From assembly GCA_020310875.1 (NCBI GenBank), contig CM035413.1, positions 188,173,355-188,237,354 on the forward strand: a stretch of DNA of 64,000 bases, read 5' to 3'. Both the position numbers and the translations under genes were made by a program. This document shows, piece after piece, positions 1-11,100 of this stretch; the stretch's first letter is position 1, and each line of letters opens with the position of its first letter. A model generated the notes under the pieces. It was given only the letters and a program-made list of their open reading frames with translations. It had not been told where the DNA came from and did not search any database. Origin of the DNA: Ceratopteris richardii. Lineage: Eukaryota > Streptophyta > Polypodiopsida > Polypodiales > Pteridaceae.

Positions 1-29
1 GCCCAAGCGCCTTTTTTAGAGGCCATTGG

Positions 30-145
30 ATCATTCCACTTTGCCCAAGCCTACTTCCTAGGCTCTGATACCAATGTAAGGAATTGAACTCACAACCTCT
101 TGGTTAGGAATGTGATGGGCTAACCACTTGCCCCAAAAGCCATGG
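30..145 (-). repeat. tRNA-derived SINE-like segment (possible)
   Basis: Read on the minus strand, 118-129 resembles a pol III A box (AGTGGTTAGCCC) and 80-91 resembles a B box (GAGTTCAATTCC), with tRNA-like spacing of about 36 bases. Just downstream, 62-73 reads TGGTATCAGAGC, the initiator-tRNA-Met-complementary motif used by many plant retroelements as a primer site. The segment could therefore be a tRNA-derived SINE or a fragment around a retroelement primer site. No poly(A) tail or target duplication is visible, and I do not see a functional tRNA. Confidence 0.3.
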
Positions 146-209
146 TTGAGGATTACTTCCTAATCCTCTCTCTTAGGGTGTGGTTCAACCATCTCCTACC
201 AGGATTATG

Positions 210-2372
210 TTACATCGAGGCACCACCAAACACCTCAATGCTATTTCTATCGTTATGCACAAAGGCATTCATGTCATCAGCAAAAAGTCTCGCAATCATT
301 TGGCCGTGATTAAGAGGTAGGGAAAGACCCTTGAGATTGCCAGCATCCATGTGATGCTTTAATAGGCAACTGAGTCCATTCGAGGCGATAGCGAATAGTA
401 AAGGAGCCATAGGGAAGCCTTGCCTAATTGATCTTTTTAAACGAATGGGCTCAGAGAGCTTACCGTTGATATTTATTCTAGTTGAAGCATTTCCAAGAAG
501 AGTGGAGACCATCTTCGTGAATTTTTGGCTACATCCAAGGTCTTTCAATGATTGAAGAATAAAGCCCCATTCCAATCTGTCATACGCTTTGTCGAAGTCG
601 ATCTTAATGAAAACGAGATCTTGAGCAGACTCCTCAGCAAACGCGAGGCCTTCCCAAATATCGACAATTGCTTCAAGTATGGATCTACCTTTGATAAAAC
701 CTTTCTGGTCCTCACACAGCCATGACTTTAAATGACAAGAGATTCTGTTGGCGATAACTTTTGCAATTATCTTGTATCCTGTTTGGAGCATGGTAATCGG
801 ACGCCAGTTTTCAATTTTGTTCTTATCTCCCCTTTTGTGGATTAACTTGATGACGCCATTATTAAGACACTCAGGGAGGGCACCGAATGAGAGAGCCTCT
901 TGCCACACGAGACATAGTGGGATGGCCACCTCATGTTTGAAGGACTTGAAAAACTCATTGGTGAGGCCATCCCCACCCGGACTTTTCCCATTGGGAAGGG
1001 CATCAATAACTTCGATAGTTTCGTTCTCGAAGATGTTAGCATCCAGAAGAGCAATCAAGTTCTGTGGGATTCTGGTTTGAGCAATCCTTGAGATGGTTGC
1101 CATGGAGTCATGCCTGTGGGGGGAAGGAGGAGTCGAGACTCCGAGAAGATTGGTAAAGTGTTCGACGATGATAGATCTATTCTCCACTTCCGTGCAGCAT
1201 TCGGTTCCATTGTTATCGATCAATAGGGGGATGGATTCCCTAGCTTGTTTCCTTTTGAGGATGTTACACATCTCTTTCGATGGTTTGTCAGCCTTCCCCG
1301 CCCACCAGTCTTTGAAGAAAATTTGAAGGTTTTTCCTTTGAACCTCCTCCTCTAATCTTAGTCTTTCCCTGATTTTCAAAAGACCATGTTGGCAATGTAA
1401 CTTACCTTTGTTCACCTCTTCTTCAAGCCGTGAGAGCCTCCGGTACACCGTTTCTCTTCTTTTTTTTCGCATATCTCTTATAGCCTTTTGAATCCTGATT
1501 AGAATTTTTCGAGTCCTTTCCACCGCGCTTCTCCAACACTTAGCCGATTCATTACAGTAAGCAAAGGCTTCCGCCCACACCTCAGAAATTTCTTGGTGGA
1601 CAGAGGGGAGGGAAAACGATGTCTGACAAGCATGAAAGCAAGGGGCTTTCTGGAACATGGGAATCGGTTTGAAAGACAAAGTAATCGGGTAGTGGTCCGA
1701 GATCGTCAGGTCCATGTGTTGGGAAATCGAAGGAATACCTCATTGAAGGATGGTGTTCTGATCGATGTAACATCTATCAAGTCTTGCTTTCCTCAAAGAG
1801 TCCCCCGACTGGAGATTTGACTAGGAGAACCCCTTCATGTCTTTCACCTCGACCAGGTCCAGATGGAGCTTGATTTTATCCCATATCTCTTTCTCCTGAC
1901 CGTCAATAATTTTTCCTTTGTTATTCCATCGGTCCTCAAGAAAATCAACCATGTTGAAGTCCCCACAAATCAGAACATTATGTGAAAGGGAGTCGAGTGA
2001 AGCCCAAGTATCCATTCTATCTGCTTCTCCATTAGGGGCATAAATTGAGACCACGGTGAACTGGAAAGGGAACCCGATAGAGGCAGCAATCCAATGATGA
2101 TTCCGACCTTCAAAAGTCGAGGTCACATTGCCAAACAAGGAGTGACTAATACCGATAGAAGCACCCCCCGTCCCCCTAGGGTGCGAAGTGGAGAACCAAA
2201 GATGGTTCGGAGAAATGCATTTAAGCCGTTTTTGGAGATCCTCTCCGTTGATTTTAATCTCTTGTAAGCAAATAAAGTCAGGGCTGAAGCACTTGTCTTT
2301 GAACCACTGGCCAAGAATCGCAGCTCTTGACGGGTCAGACAGACCCCTGACGTTTAGTGATGTGAATTTCAT
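210..2372 (-). pseudogene. LINE ORF2: endonuclease plus reverse transcriptase, interrupted by two stops
   Basis: ORF2 of L1-type elements nicks target DNA and reverse-transcribes the element RNA at the nick. The frame opens with MKFTSLNVRGLSDPSR, typical of the EEP endonuclease start. It then shows LQEIK, the GDFN motif, RLDRCYID (about 1763-1781) and SDHYPI (about 1680-1700), which closes the endonuclease fold. The RT follows in the same frame: GKSPGGDG, KGRSI, FDKAYD, RQGFPMAPLLF and the catalytic FADD near residue 480 of the 1715-start frame. Two in-frame stops, TAG at 1821-1823 and TGA at 1740-1742, split one otherwise continuous frame, since 1821 minus 210 is a multiple of three. The C-terminal part is missing. 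Confidence 0.85.
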
Positions 2373-2454
2373 TAATGATGGTTGCCCTCTTTGAGGGGAG
2401 GGACCCGATCTTTTTTCTTCTTGTGGTCTTCTTTTATCCTCCCAACTTCTTGAC

Positions 2455-2703
2455 TTAGGATCTTACTCTTGAGGGGGCTCTTCCAGGGCATGCCGGAAGG
2501 TTGTTTTCCTTTAAGCTTTGACTTTTGTTGCGGTAATCTTGGAAAGCATGCGGGAAGGGTAGGACCAAGAGAGGAACTTTCGCTGTCTGGGTTGTCTTCA
2601 TTGCTAGTAGTGAAGCCTTCCTCTTTACTTGTGGTGTAACCTTCTTGGTTGTCTTCTTTGCTGGTAGAGCACCCAAGGTTATTATCAGTGGGGTCTTCTT
2701 CAA
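2455..2703 (-). pseudogene. LINE N-terminal Lys-rich remnant
   Basis: This 82-codon open stretch is basic (KKTTKKVTPQVKRK) and has no clear domain. It lies directly upstream of the endonuclease frame. Reading the endonuclease frame upstream of 2372 gives a similar basic run (SWEDKRRPQEEKRSG) back to about 2455. A single frameshift near 2455-2470 would therefore join the two. It is probably the linker that precedes the endonuclease in plant LINEs, or an ORF1 remnant. No zinc knuckle is seen in it. Confidence 0.4.
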
Positions 2704-2748
2704 AGTGGTTGTCCCCTAAGAAGTCGACCTCATTAAGGCTCTTTTTCT

Positions 2749-2789
2749 AGGTTACAGTATATGTTATTCGAGGTTACAGTATATGTTAT
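2749..2789. repeat. 19-bp direct repeat, 22-bp period
   Basis: AGGTTACAGTATATGTTAT occurs at 2749-2767 and again at 2771-2789, with three bases between the copies. It is a perfect short tandem duplication with no coding role that I can see. Confidence 0.8.
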
Positions 2790-3036
2790 GCTGGTTTGGC
2801 CTTCCTTTCGGCCATCAAACACAAAGCTTTTTAAATGTGTATGATGTTTTGACAGGGTATCTAGCAGAATCACGGTCTCATTGGAAGGAAGTGTAGAGAT
2901 ATTAGCAAGTGCATGCTCATGATTTGCGGTTGAAGTCCGGCTGCAAATACAAATCCTCAAGGTGTTGTACTTGTACTACACATGAGCGAACTATGCGCAT
3001 TTCATAACATCGATCTCCAGACAATATCCATCCATT

Positions 3037-3095
3037 GTGTTCTATTGCAATACACCAATTGTATTGTAGTGTTCTATTGCAATACACCAATTGTA
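3037..3095. repeat. 27-bp direct repeat, 32-bp period
   Basis: A 27-base segment (3037-3063) beginning GTGTTCTATTGC and ending CCAATTGTA is repeated exactly at 3069-3095. It is a small local duplication in a non-coding stretch. Confidence 0.8.
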
Positions 3096-3120
3096 ATATG
3101 CTCTAGCATGATACCCGGGC

Positions 3121-3242
3121 TGAGGTGTACTCTATCACGACTTCCTTTCTTCGGGGCCATGCTTGAGGCCATGGCCATGCTTGAGGCCATGCTTGAGGTG
3201 TACTCTATCACGACTTCCTTTCTTCGGGGCCATGCTTGAGGC
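3121..3242. repeat. 49-bp direct repeat, 73-bp period
   Basis: The 49 bases at 3121-3169 (TGAGGTGTACTC ... GCTTGAGGC) recur at 3194-3242. The 24 bases between them are themselves short reiterations of GGCCATGCTTGA. The third local duplication within 500 bases suggests a slippage-prone stretch. No gene is visible in 2704-3480. Confidence 0.75.
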
Positions 3243-3481
3243 TTTTATGGGAATTCAACACTTTTTTTCCCCATCTCCTATCTATTTCCTGATGATAGAC
3301 CATCACAATGATTGGCCTTTTCCCAATGTCCGTCGGATCCAAAACTTGAAGCATTGATCACATGGAATCGCCTTATTAATTGCAGAGCTTTTTTTCGTTT
3401 GCAATCTATGCTATTCAAGGGCTTCAACGAAAGGAGAGATTGAAAAAATCAAGGGGCTCACCGGGACCCCAAAAGCACTTC

Positions 3482-3484
<3 letters not shown>

Positions 3485-3549
<65 letters not shown>
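3485..3549. repeat. (CT)n microsatellite
   Basis: About 32 uninterrupted CT units, followed by imperfect CT-rich sequence to about 3582. Open frames across it (Ser-Leu or Arg-Glu runs) are artefacts of the repeat. Confidence 0.95.
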
Positions 3550-3550
<1 letters not shown>

Positions 3551-3900
3551 TCCATCTCTTTCCTCCTCTCTCTCTCTCTCGCATGGTTGTAGCTTCGCTC
3601 GTCATTATTGATATGGATCCGATCATCATCATCATGCAAGGAAACGAGTCTCTCCTCTTTTCTGAGTGAAGCCCCCAATATTGTCATGGATAAACACCAA
3701 GGTTACAAAGATTGAAGAAGAACTAAAGAAAAATTGTTTGAGTGGCCACTTACTTGGTCCTTGTCTCTCCCCGCTCCTCCCGATCAAAGGCATCAAACAT
3801 TGCTCCGAAAAGAATGGTTTTAAAGAGGCATAATTGTTACAAAGTTAAGAAATGCATCTTCATGCTCTCAATACTACCACCTCGAAAATGTAGAGAACAA
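3550..3900. other. No recognisable feature
   Basis: A short ATC repeat (about 3622-3635) and AT-rich sequence. I see no coding homology or element end. Confidence 0.5.
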
Positions 3901-3902
3901 CA

Positions 3903-4335
3903 ATGTGCCAATTGAAATGGTATTTTGCTTTCATCCTAAAGGAAATAAAACCTACCAAATTTCCACTACGAGTGGAAGTACCTAACCTACCTTTCTACCT
4001 TTACCAATTCATCAAAGGTATTGTCTCCCTGCTTGGCAACCTGCTTGCTAGGTTAATGGTGATGAGTGGAATGCAAATGCCCAATATATGAGGGTGCATC
4101 ACACTTATTTAATGTTCATTGGCACCTGCATGTGTGTGCATATGTAGACCTCAACTTAAATTTCCCTTCACCCATGAGCATCAATGTTGGTGAAAAAAGT
4201 ATCTTGGAACAAGAAATCATATGTAAGAATCTACATGCATGCTTCCACTATGGGCTTGGAGGTCACATAATTAAAGAGCACCACTTGAGAAAAGCAACCA
4301 AAAGCCAAAATGAGGTAGGGATGTGGGAGAAGTAG
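3903..4335 (+). pseudogene. Relic of DUF4283 / CCHC zinc-knuckle protein
   Basis: Two short plus-strand frames carry, in order, features of the plant DUF4283 plus zf-CCHC_4 architecture found in ORF1-like proteins of plant retroelements. The first is RVEVPNLPFYLYQ ... IVSLLGNLL (about 3960-4040), like the DUF4283 core. The second is VCAYVDLNLNFPSP (about 4138-4176). Then comes ICKNLHACFHYGLGGHIIKEHH (about 4218-4275), a knuckle of CFxCGxxGHxxxxC form in which the second and last Cys have become Tyr and His. The reading changes frame between the parts and has no intact start, so it is a decayed coding relic. The family match is from memory of the pattern and could be tested by HMM. Confidence 0.5.
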
Positions 4336-5159
4336 GTGGTGAATTTCCCCCTTAGCACTCCCAAAATGCAGATCCAAAAATAACTCAAAAAGTCTCCTCA
4401 ACCTTCGAAAGAAACCATAGATGGCTTCATGGAAGTCAAAAGAATGAAGAAAACAAGCCCTAGAAAACATCAAAGGTGAGAATTTTCTCATGCACACACA
4501 ACCTCAAGTCTTGAGAAAGAGGTCAGCATTTTTGGCTTCTAGGGTGGATTCAACTAGGTAGAGGAGATTGAACTCTCGGATAGTGACAAATCACAAGAAG
4601 AATACTCCTTTAATAAAGAGAACAATGTAGACATTGAAAGCTCCATCATTGGATCCACCTATCTTGGACTCCAATGCAAAGATGATTTGCAATCAGAAGG
4701 GGAAAGCCCTCCTTGATCTTGTACTTGTGTGGAAGTGCCCTACCAAAGAGAAACTAGCCCCAAATAGTGGGCTAACACAAAAACAAAAATGGAAGTTTGA
4801 AATAGAATAGAAAATTGACTCTAAGGAAATCTTATATGAAATCTTGTTAAAAAGCCAAGTTACAATGACCTTAGAACACATTTTTTTGATTGCTAAACTT
4901 GAGTTTAAGGACAATTTTATCAAGCTACAAAAGAAAGGGGTCTCCACTTTCTCAAGAAGTTGAGATGCAAGACATTGCAAACTTGACTTAAGTGAGAAAT
5001 GAATCTCTTATGGTTGATGAGTCTGATGAAGAAGGGAAAGACAAGGATCATAATGTTAATAAGAATTCCCTAGGTCCAATCATGCCTCATGACAAAAGTA
5101 AACAAAATGAAAGCCATTTTAGGAAAAGTTCTTGGGCTAAGGGAACATCTGAAATGAAA
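4336..5159. other. No recognisable feature (possible gag relic)
   Basis: AT-rich sequence with several short frames. The plus frame from 4992 is Lys/Glu/Ser-rich and runs towards the protease-like relic at 5160, so part of this stretch may be an eroded gag region. I cannot support a specific domain. Confidence 0.35.
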
Positions 5160-5356
5160 ATTGAATTCAAAACTTGTATTCAGCTCTGTCACTTGTTGAT
5201 TCAGGGTCAGATATCAATGTTATTTCCAAAGAACTTTATGATAAATTCAAATGTCCAATTGACAAAAACCATGGATGGATTTCTCATTCATTCCATTTCT
5301 TCATCCAAGATAAGTGCTCTTATGAGATTATTTTAAGGTCAACCTTTCATATGTGA
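5160..5356 (+). pseudogene. Retropepsin-like relic
   Basis: The frame beginning about 5174 reads SLVDSGSDINVISKELYDKF. This is the DSG active-site loop and following helix typical of retrotransposon aspartic proteases. A later IILRSTFHM could be an eroded version of the second conserved strand. No complete domain, RT or LTR is attached, so this is a short orphan fragment, probably of a Ty3/gypsy element. Confidence 0.5.
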
Positions 5357-6097
5357 GTGGAAACAAAAGTAATGGAGGATGGGTCCAAATATGCTAGGAT
5401 TCAATCTAAAGATAATTTGCAATCACTCCAAGTAATGAACGTTAACCCAAATCATACATGAAACTAAGAACAAATAAGAAAATCTCCCACGCTCACAAGA
5501 GAAAGTATGTGAGGAATACTTACCTCAAGTATTACCTCTACATGAGTTTTGGATCTTTAACCAAACTTTTTCGTAGACTCCATTGTTGAGCAGGATAACA
5601 GTGGACACTGGATTGATGTCTCGCAAACCCTTGTACATACCTTTGAAAAGTTTTTCTATTTTGTTCCCTTCATCAAAATTGCATTTCTTTCATAACAAAA
5701 ACATACCTTAAAAATCATAAAAAAACCAAGAAAAATACTTAGAAAACAAAGGATACATTTTACATGATGAGCACATTGAGCATATTATTGAGGTTTCATC
5801 TACTTTCTCATTACTTGAAGAAATTCAACAATCTTTACAAGAGGTGAACACTTGAAGATTTGTGCTTCTTAACTCCCTTGATGCATATGAGCTAATTTCT
5901 ACTTTTGTTAAGGAGCACATAAATGAGGAAGTTCAATCTTTTCATATGGATATTGGAGAGTTTTTGGTAGAGCATTTATTTATAGGGAATTTGTGGAAGC
6001 AAACATGTGCAATAGGTAAAGCATCACAACTAGCAATCAACAACTAAAGTAGGAACGAATGGAGCATATGTGACCAAGAAGCTATGGTAGAGAGTGT
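5357..6097. other. No recognisable feature
   Basis: AT-rich sequence. A 61-codon plus-strand frame at 5862-6047 has ordinary composition (LLNSLDAYELISTF) but no motif that I recognise and no support from its neighbours. It may be eroded retroelement sequence. Confidence 0.35.
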
Positions 6098-6760
6098 TGA
6101 GAAAAAGATGATGAGAAGCCAAGCATGCAATATCCAATTGATTTGAATCCCAACTTGCATGTTGAATGAAGGTCAAATTGGACCATGTAAGGTATTGTAA
6201 GGAAAGGGAGTTATCAGGGTCCCTAATTGTGGGTTGCGAGCCAGGTGGAGCAACCCCGACTGGGGGTCCAAGGGTCTAGATGGCTCCCTGGCTAGGCGGT
6301 CCCATGGGGCCAGGGGTCCCCCTAGTGGGGGTCTAGGGGTAATGCCTCGGATGTGATGTCAAAGGGAATATTCTATGGAATATTCTCTATCAAAGTAAAA
6401 AATCATTTATATTTATTTGGTCGATTGAATCAACCTAAGCCATGTATGGTGACTATGCGGGCGGTGGCCGTCCATGCTCTATTGCCCATGTATATCAGTC
6501 CATGGAAGGCCACCCATTATCCTATATATACATGACCTCTTCATTACCCTAGATATTGAATCAAGCCAACATACCTCTACCTCGTAACTCATTTTCTAGA
6601 GTTGTCTAGATCACCATTTAAGCTCTACCTTGAGAGCACATGGGTGGACAATGCCATCATCTTTGTACTTGTTTTTAGTAGAAAATTATTGAGATTCTAC
6701 TATATTTGTTATGTTCTCTCCTACTGGTCCTCTGTTATATTGTGTAACTATTGCCTTACA
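6098..6760 (+). repeat. Diverged solo LTR of the COP-2 family
   Basis: This stretch aligns by eye with the COP-2 LTRs at 26201-26825 and 31081-31703. Shared blocks include AAGCCAAGC, the motif around TTGGACCATGTAAGGTATT, a G/C-rich block, a near-palindrome around 6364-6387, and the 3' end TGTGTAACTATTGCCTTACA. It lacks the first 60 or so bases of the family LTR and has no primer site after its end at 6760. COP-3 gag sequence follows at once. It is a truncated solo LTR, clearly older than the COP-2 copies. Confidence 0.75.
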
Positions 6761-7201
6761 AAAACTTCCTACTAGAACTGCAAATATAGCTAGTGAAGGT
6801 GATGTCGACGACATTGAAGATGATGTTCTTTAGGTTCCTATTCCCATTGTAGTTCCTACTCACCTACTATAGAGAAACTTTGTTGGGAGGGCACAAATGT
6901 TGAGGCACATGCATTGATAGCCTTGTCTATCAAACATGCTATTATTCCTCACATTCTCTCATGCGAAATAGAAAAGGATGCTTGGGATACACTTAACACT
7001 TTATAACAGGCAAGGAATGAGGTCCATGTGCTTACCTCCAAAAATAGTTGGAGAGTGAGCACATGAATGAAGGAGATTCCATGGACAATTTTTTGACAAA
7101 CATCAAAGATTTGAAGGAGCAATTGATTTCTACTTATGAAGTCTTGCCAGACAGTTCACTTGTGAAGACTGTTCTAAATGATCTTCCAAATTCATATCAA
7201 A
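6761..7201 (+). pseudogene. COP-3 family gag fragment
   Basis: This plus-strand segment matches the gag start of COP-3a (about 35750-36030, minus) and COP-3b (63830-64000, minus). The bases around 6970-7110 encode AWDTL..LYQARNE and then LESEHMNEGDSMD after a stop, the copia gag (UBN2-type) block. Frameshifts break it, and the homology ends abruptly near 7201 within the codons for PNSYQ. A second plus-strand COP-3 piece (protease region) starts at 14042, so the two may be halves of one copy split by later insertions. Confidence 0.7.
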
Positions 7202-8108
7202 GAAGAAGTTGATACAAAACAGATAGGTTCGCTCATCGACTAGCTCAAAAAACTTACTATCTTTGGAAGAGACAATAAACTTCAAATGCTCATAGCGACC
7301 AGTGTGATTACAATTAGAAAAATTCCTTTCATGGGAGTGATACACATAGGGTTGAGTGTATAGAATTCACAAAATTATAGGGTTGAGCAAAATATGCTAT
7401 AGGAATGAATCATACATTCACCGGTCATACTTCCTATTTTTTAGGAATACGTAGATATTGACCCCAAGATAGAAAAACTACGATTTCTACCAATCTACTG
7501 AACCAAATGCTATGAACATTTACAGGCATAAACAAGACACTAATAGATTTCTAATGAGCCATCTTCCACTCAATTTGGAGCTCTATAGAGAGAGCAGCAG
7601 CCTCTACAAGATTACTATTGGTGAAGAAGATGATGCAAACAATTGAAGGAGCAAGACAATGATGGTCACAAGTGTATGTATATTGCTTCCATATCTTGTA
7701 AAAGTGATTTCAAGTCTTTATGTAGACTCTAGGAGTGTTCCAAGACTTTTACAAGTGGATTTTGAATTCAAATGAAGGTGGGAATGGTTGTTGGAGGGAA
7801 TCAATTCACTTTCCTACAATCTAGGAAAAGTGAAGTTTTAGTTTGATCTACTTTTAGGTGATTGATTGCTTGATTGAATGCAACTCAAACACCACAAATT
7901 TGTGGGATTTGAGCTCTATCTTTCTTCCTTTACATGTGTAAAGCTCAAAGCTTTTACAATGGTAAAAGATCCATGAAAAATCTTTTTTAAAAAAGTATAA
8001 TAAGTGAGCATAAATAAAAGAACTCTCCAACAGATATTCTTTCGACGAGATGGCCTTTGATGTAGATCAAATCCACCTCAAGCATAGTGTAAGCTTGATG
8101 CTCCAACA
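7202..8108 (-). other. Candidate 3' LTR region of COP-4
   Basis: On the minus strand, a purine-rich tract (8109-8119, complement of GCTCCTCTTCA) follows the COP-4 pol end. Then comes TGTTGGAGCATCAAG (8094-8108 read on the minus strand), resembling the COP-1 junction where a purine tract is followed by TGTTGGAGCA. The stretch to about 7202 is close in length to the 1-kb COP-1 LTR and is probably the COP-4 3' LTR. With no second copy to compare, its left end is uncertain. No gene is visible. Confidence 0.4.
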
Positions 8109-8140
8109 GCTCCTCTTCAAGCTAAAGTATGTTTGAGTCT

Positions 8141-11100
8141 TCATTCTCTAATATATTGAATACCTACCATAGTGTTGAATCTACAAAGCTTTATTCCATC
8201 AAGTGCCTTTGTCATCATATCTGCTACTTGGTTTTCAATTTGAACAAAAGAAATGTCAATATCCTTTGCCATGAGCTTCTCTCTGATGAAGTGGTAATGA
8301 ACCTCTATGTGTTTGGTTCTTGCATGGAAAATAGGGTTTGCCGCTAGATGCATGGAACTTACATTATCTCCAAATAAGTGAGGTTTGGAACTCACAAGTC
8401 CCAAATCTGTATACAATGCCTTTAACCATATTGCCTCTTGAGTTGCTATGGTCATACCTCTATACTCTGCTTCATTCGAGGATAAAGCAACTCTTGGTTG
8501 CTTCTTGGAACTCCATGACACTAGCTTTGAACCTGCAAATGCTAAGTAACCAGAAGTACTTCTTCTATCATCCTTAGCTCTACCCAATGTGCATCTGAAT
8601 AGATTTTGATATCCAAATCTAAAGCGTAAGGATAGAATATACCTTCATTGATTGTACCTTTGAGATACTTAAGTACTCTCTTAGCTGCATCCATGTGTGG
8701 TCTTTTCGGTGAGTGCATGAATTGACTAAGCACTCCCACACTATATAAGATGTCTGCCCTTGTATGAGTAGCATATATCAAGCTACCTACCAATCTTTGA
8801 TATTATTTTATGTCTTCAATTTTCTCACCTTCATAAACACTAAGTTTATGATTCATCTCCAAAGGTGTACCTATAGGTTTAGTGTTCCCCATTTTGAACT
8901 TGAGAAGTAGATCCTGAATGTATCTTCTCTGAGTCAAGTACATTCCTTCATCTGTGTATATCACCTGCATACCTAGGAAATATGTGAGCTCACCTAAGTC
9001 ACTGATTTCGAACTCCTCTTGCATGTTTCTCTTGATCCTTTAATGCCATTTAGATCATCACCTATCACAATAATATCATCTACATATACACATAGATAGA
9101 TAACCTCATCGTGATCCCTTTTGATGAATAGAGAAGGATTTGAGTTGCTAGCTTTGAACCCTTCATCTTGAAGATATGTAACCAACCTCTAATTCCAAGC
9201 TCTAGGAGCTTGTTTCAATCCATACAATGCTTTCTTAAGTCTGCAAACATAAGATGGATGATAAGGGTCTTCAAAACCTGGTGGTTGTGACATGTATACC
9301 TCTTCACTTATCCAACCATTTAAGAATTCATTTTCTACATCAAGCTGGAGGAGTCTCCAATTCCTTGTAGCAGCTACACTTATCAATGTCCTGATTGTAG
9401 TCATCTTTGCAACTGGTGAGAATGTTTCCTCATAGTCTATACCATGAGTTTGTGAGCATCCGTTGGCAACTAATCCTGCCTTGTACCTGCAGATTGATCC
9501 ATCTAAATATCTTTTAAGTTTATATACCCATCTGCAACCAATTACCTTTTGATTCGATGACATTGGAACCAAATCCTAACTGTGCATCTCCTTCAGTGCA
9601 TCTATTTCTTCTTTCATGGCCTTTTCCCAATTAGGGTTTCCCTTTGCCTCTTCATAGGTTGATGGTTCTTCTGGAATTGAATCTTTTGCCAGTAGATTGA
9701 ATGCTTTGTAACAAATGTTGAATCATATCCATTCCTTTCTGGTTGTTTCTTCTCTCTTGCTGATCTTCTAGGTTCTTGTTTGGAGCATTCTCCAACCTCT
9801 TGCATCTTTGCTCTGCCTCTTGACTTCCATAGTTTGTAATCCTTTTCTCTTTCATCTTGGTCATCGTCTGTATCACTTCTTGGATCTTGGACCTGTGTAT
9901 CATGCTTGCTTCCTAATTGATGAAAATTAGAAACAAGAGCATATGGTAGAGTTACATTTTGTTTGTCTTCATCATACCAAGATATATGTTCTTCAAACAC
10001 AACATCTCTACTTGTAGTGAATTGCTTGGTTGAAGGATTATAGAACATGTAACCCATCTGAGTTGAATCGTATCCAATAAACATTGTCTTTGTTGCCCTT
10101 TCATCTAGCTTACCTCTTATTTGTGATGGTACATGAACATAAGCCAAACAACCAAAAACCTTGCAATGTCCAAGACTAGGTTTTCTTCCATGCCATGCTT
10201 CATAAGGAGTCATACCTTGAAGTGATTTGGATGGTAGTCTATTGACAAGGTACACAATAGTTGAAATAGCTTCTGCCCATAGATAATGTGGCAACTTCTT
10301 CTCTTCAAGCATTGTTCTGGCTGATCCAACCAATGTGTTGTTTCTCCTCTCAACGATTCCATTTAGTTGAGGAGAGTACCTGGTATTCACTTCCCTTTTG
10401 ATACCTTTATCCTGCAACAACTCATCAAACTCTTTGGAGAAGTATTCTCCCCCTCTATCATATCTAAGATTCTTTAGTGATCTACCTATATGGTTCTCCA
10501 CATGTGCTAGATACTTTTGAAGCAATCAAACACTTCATTCTTACTCTTGATAAAGTATAGAACAGTCCATCTACTATGGTCGTCAATAAATGAGACATAA
10601 TACCTTGATCCTGCTAATGAAGGTTCTTGACTTGGTCCCCATACGTCTGTATGTATTAAGTCCAATAAGTTGTTGTGGATGTAACCTTTGTGGTTGAACG
10701 GTTGTCTTTGTGCCTTCCCAATCTGACATGCATCACACCTTTTGATCATGTGTTGCTTTGATATGTTCGGTAGTCCTAGAACACTTTGATCCCTGCATAT
10801 ATCCTTCAAGGTTCTTTCATTCACATGAGCAAGTCTCTTATGGCACACTTCAAGCTCACTTAGGGTTTGAGACCTAAAAGTGAATAGAGCTATGTTCTTG
10901 GTTTCTCCTACTTGAAAAGTAAAGAGCCTACCATGCTTCTCACCTCTCGCTAGCCTTGATGTGGATCTTCCACAAAAGCTCCATGTTGGGTGAACCTAAC
11001 TTGCAAGCCTTTTTCAACTATTTGGCCTACACTTATTAGGTTTTTAGTGATAGTGGGTACATAGAGAGCCTTACTCAGAATGTTTGTCTTGCCATTGGAA

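Larger units (their letters stand above)
210..2703 (-). mobile_element. Decayed L1-type non-LTR retrotransposon (LINE)
   Basis: A minus-strand non-LTR element lies here. From right to left it has a Lys-rich amino-terminal remnant (2455-2703), an apurinic-type endonuclease (about 1720-2372) and a reverse transcriptase (210-1715). Reading of the RT stops at 210, soon after the catalytic block, so the thumb, any RNase H, the 3' UTR and the poly(A) tail are missing. The coding sequence carries in-frame stops and at least one frameshift. This copy is dead and 3'-truncated. Confidence 0.85.

Noticed and set aside
61..135. A functional tRNA gene
   Set aside because: A- and B-box-like motifs are present, but no foldable acceptor stem or cloverleaf was found.
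3380..3687. Frames over the (CT)n run
   Set aside because: Simple-sequence artefact.
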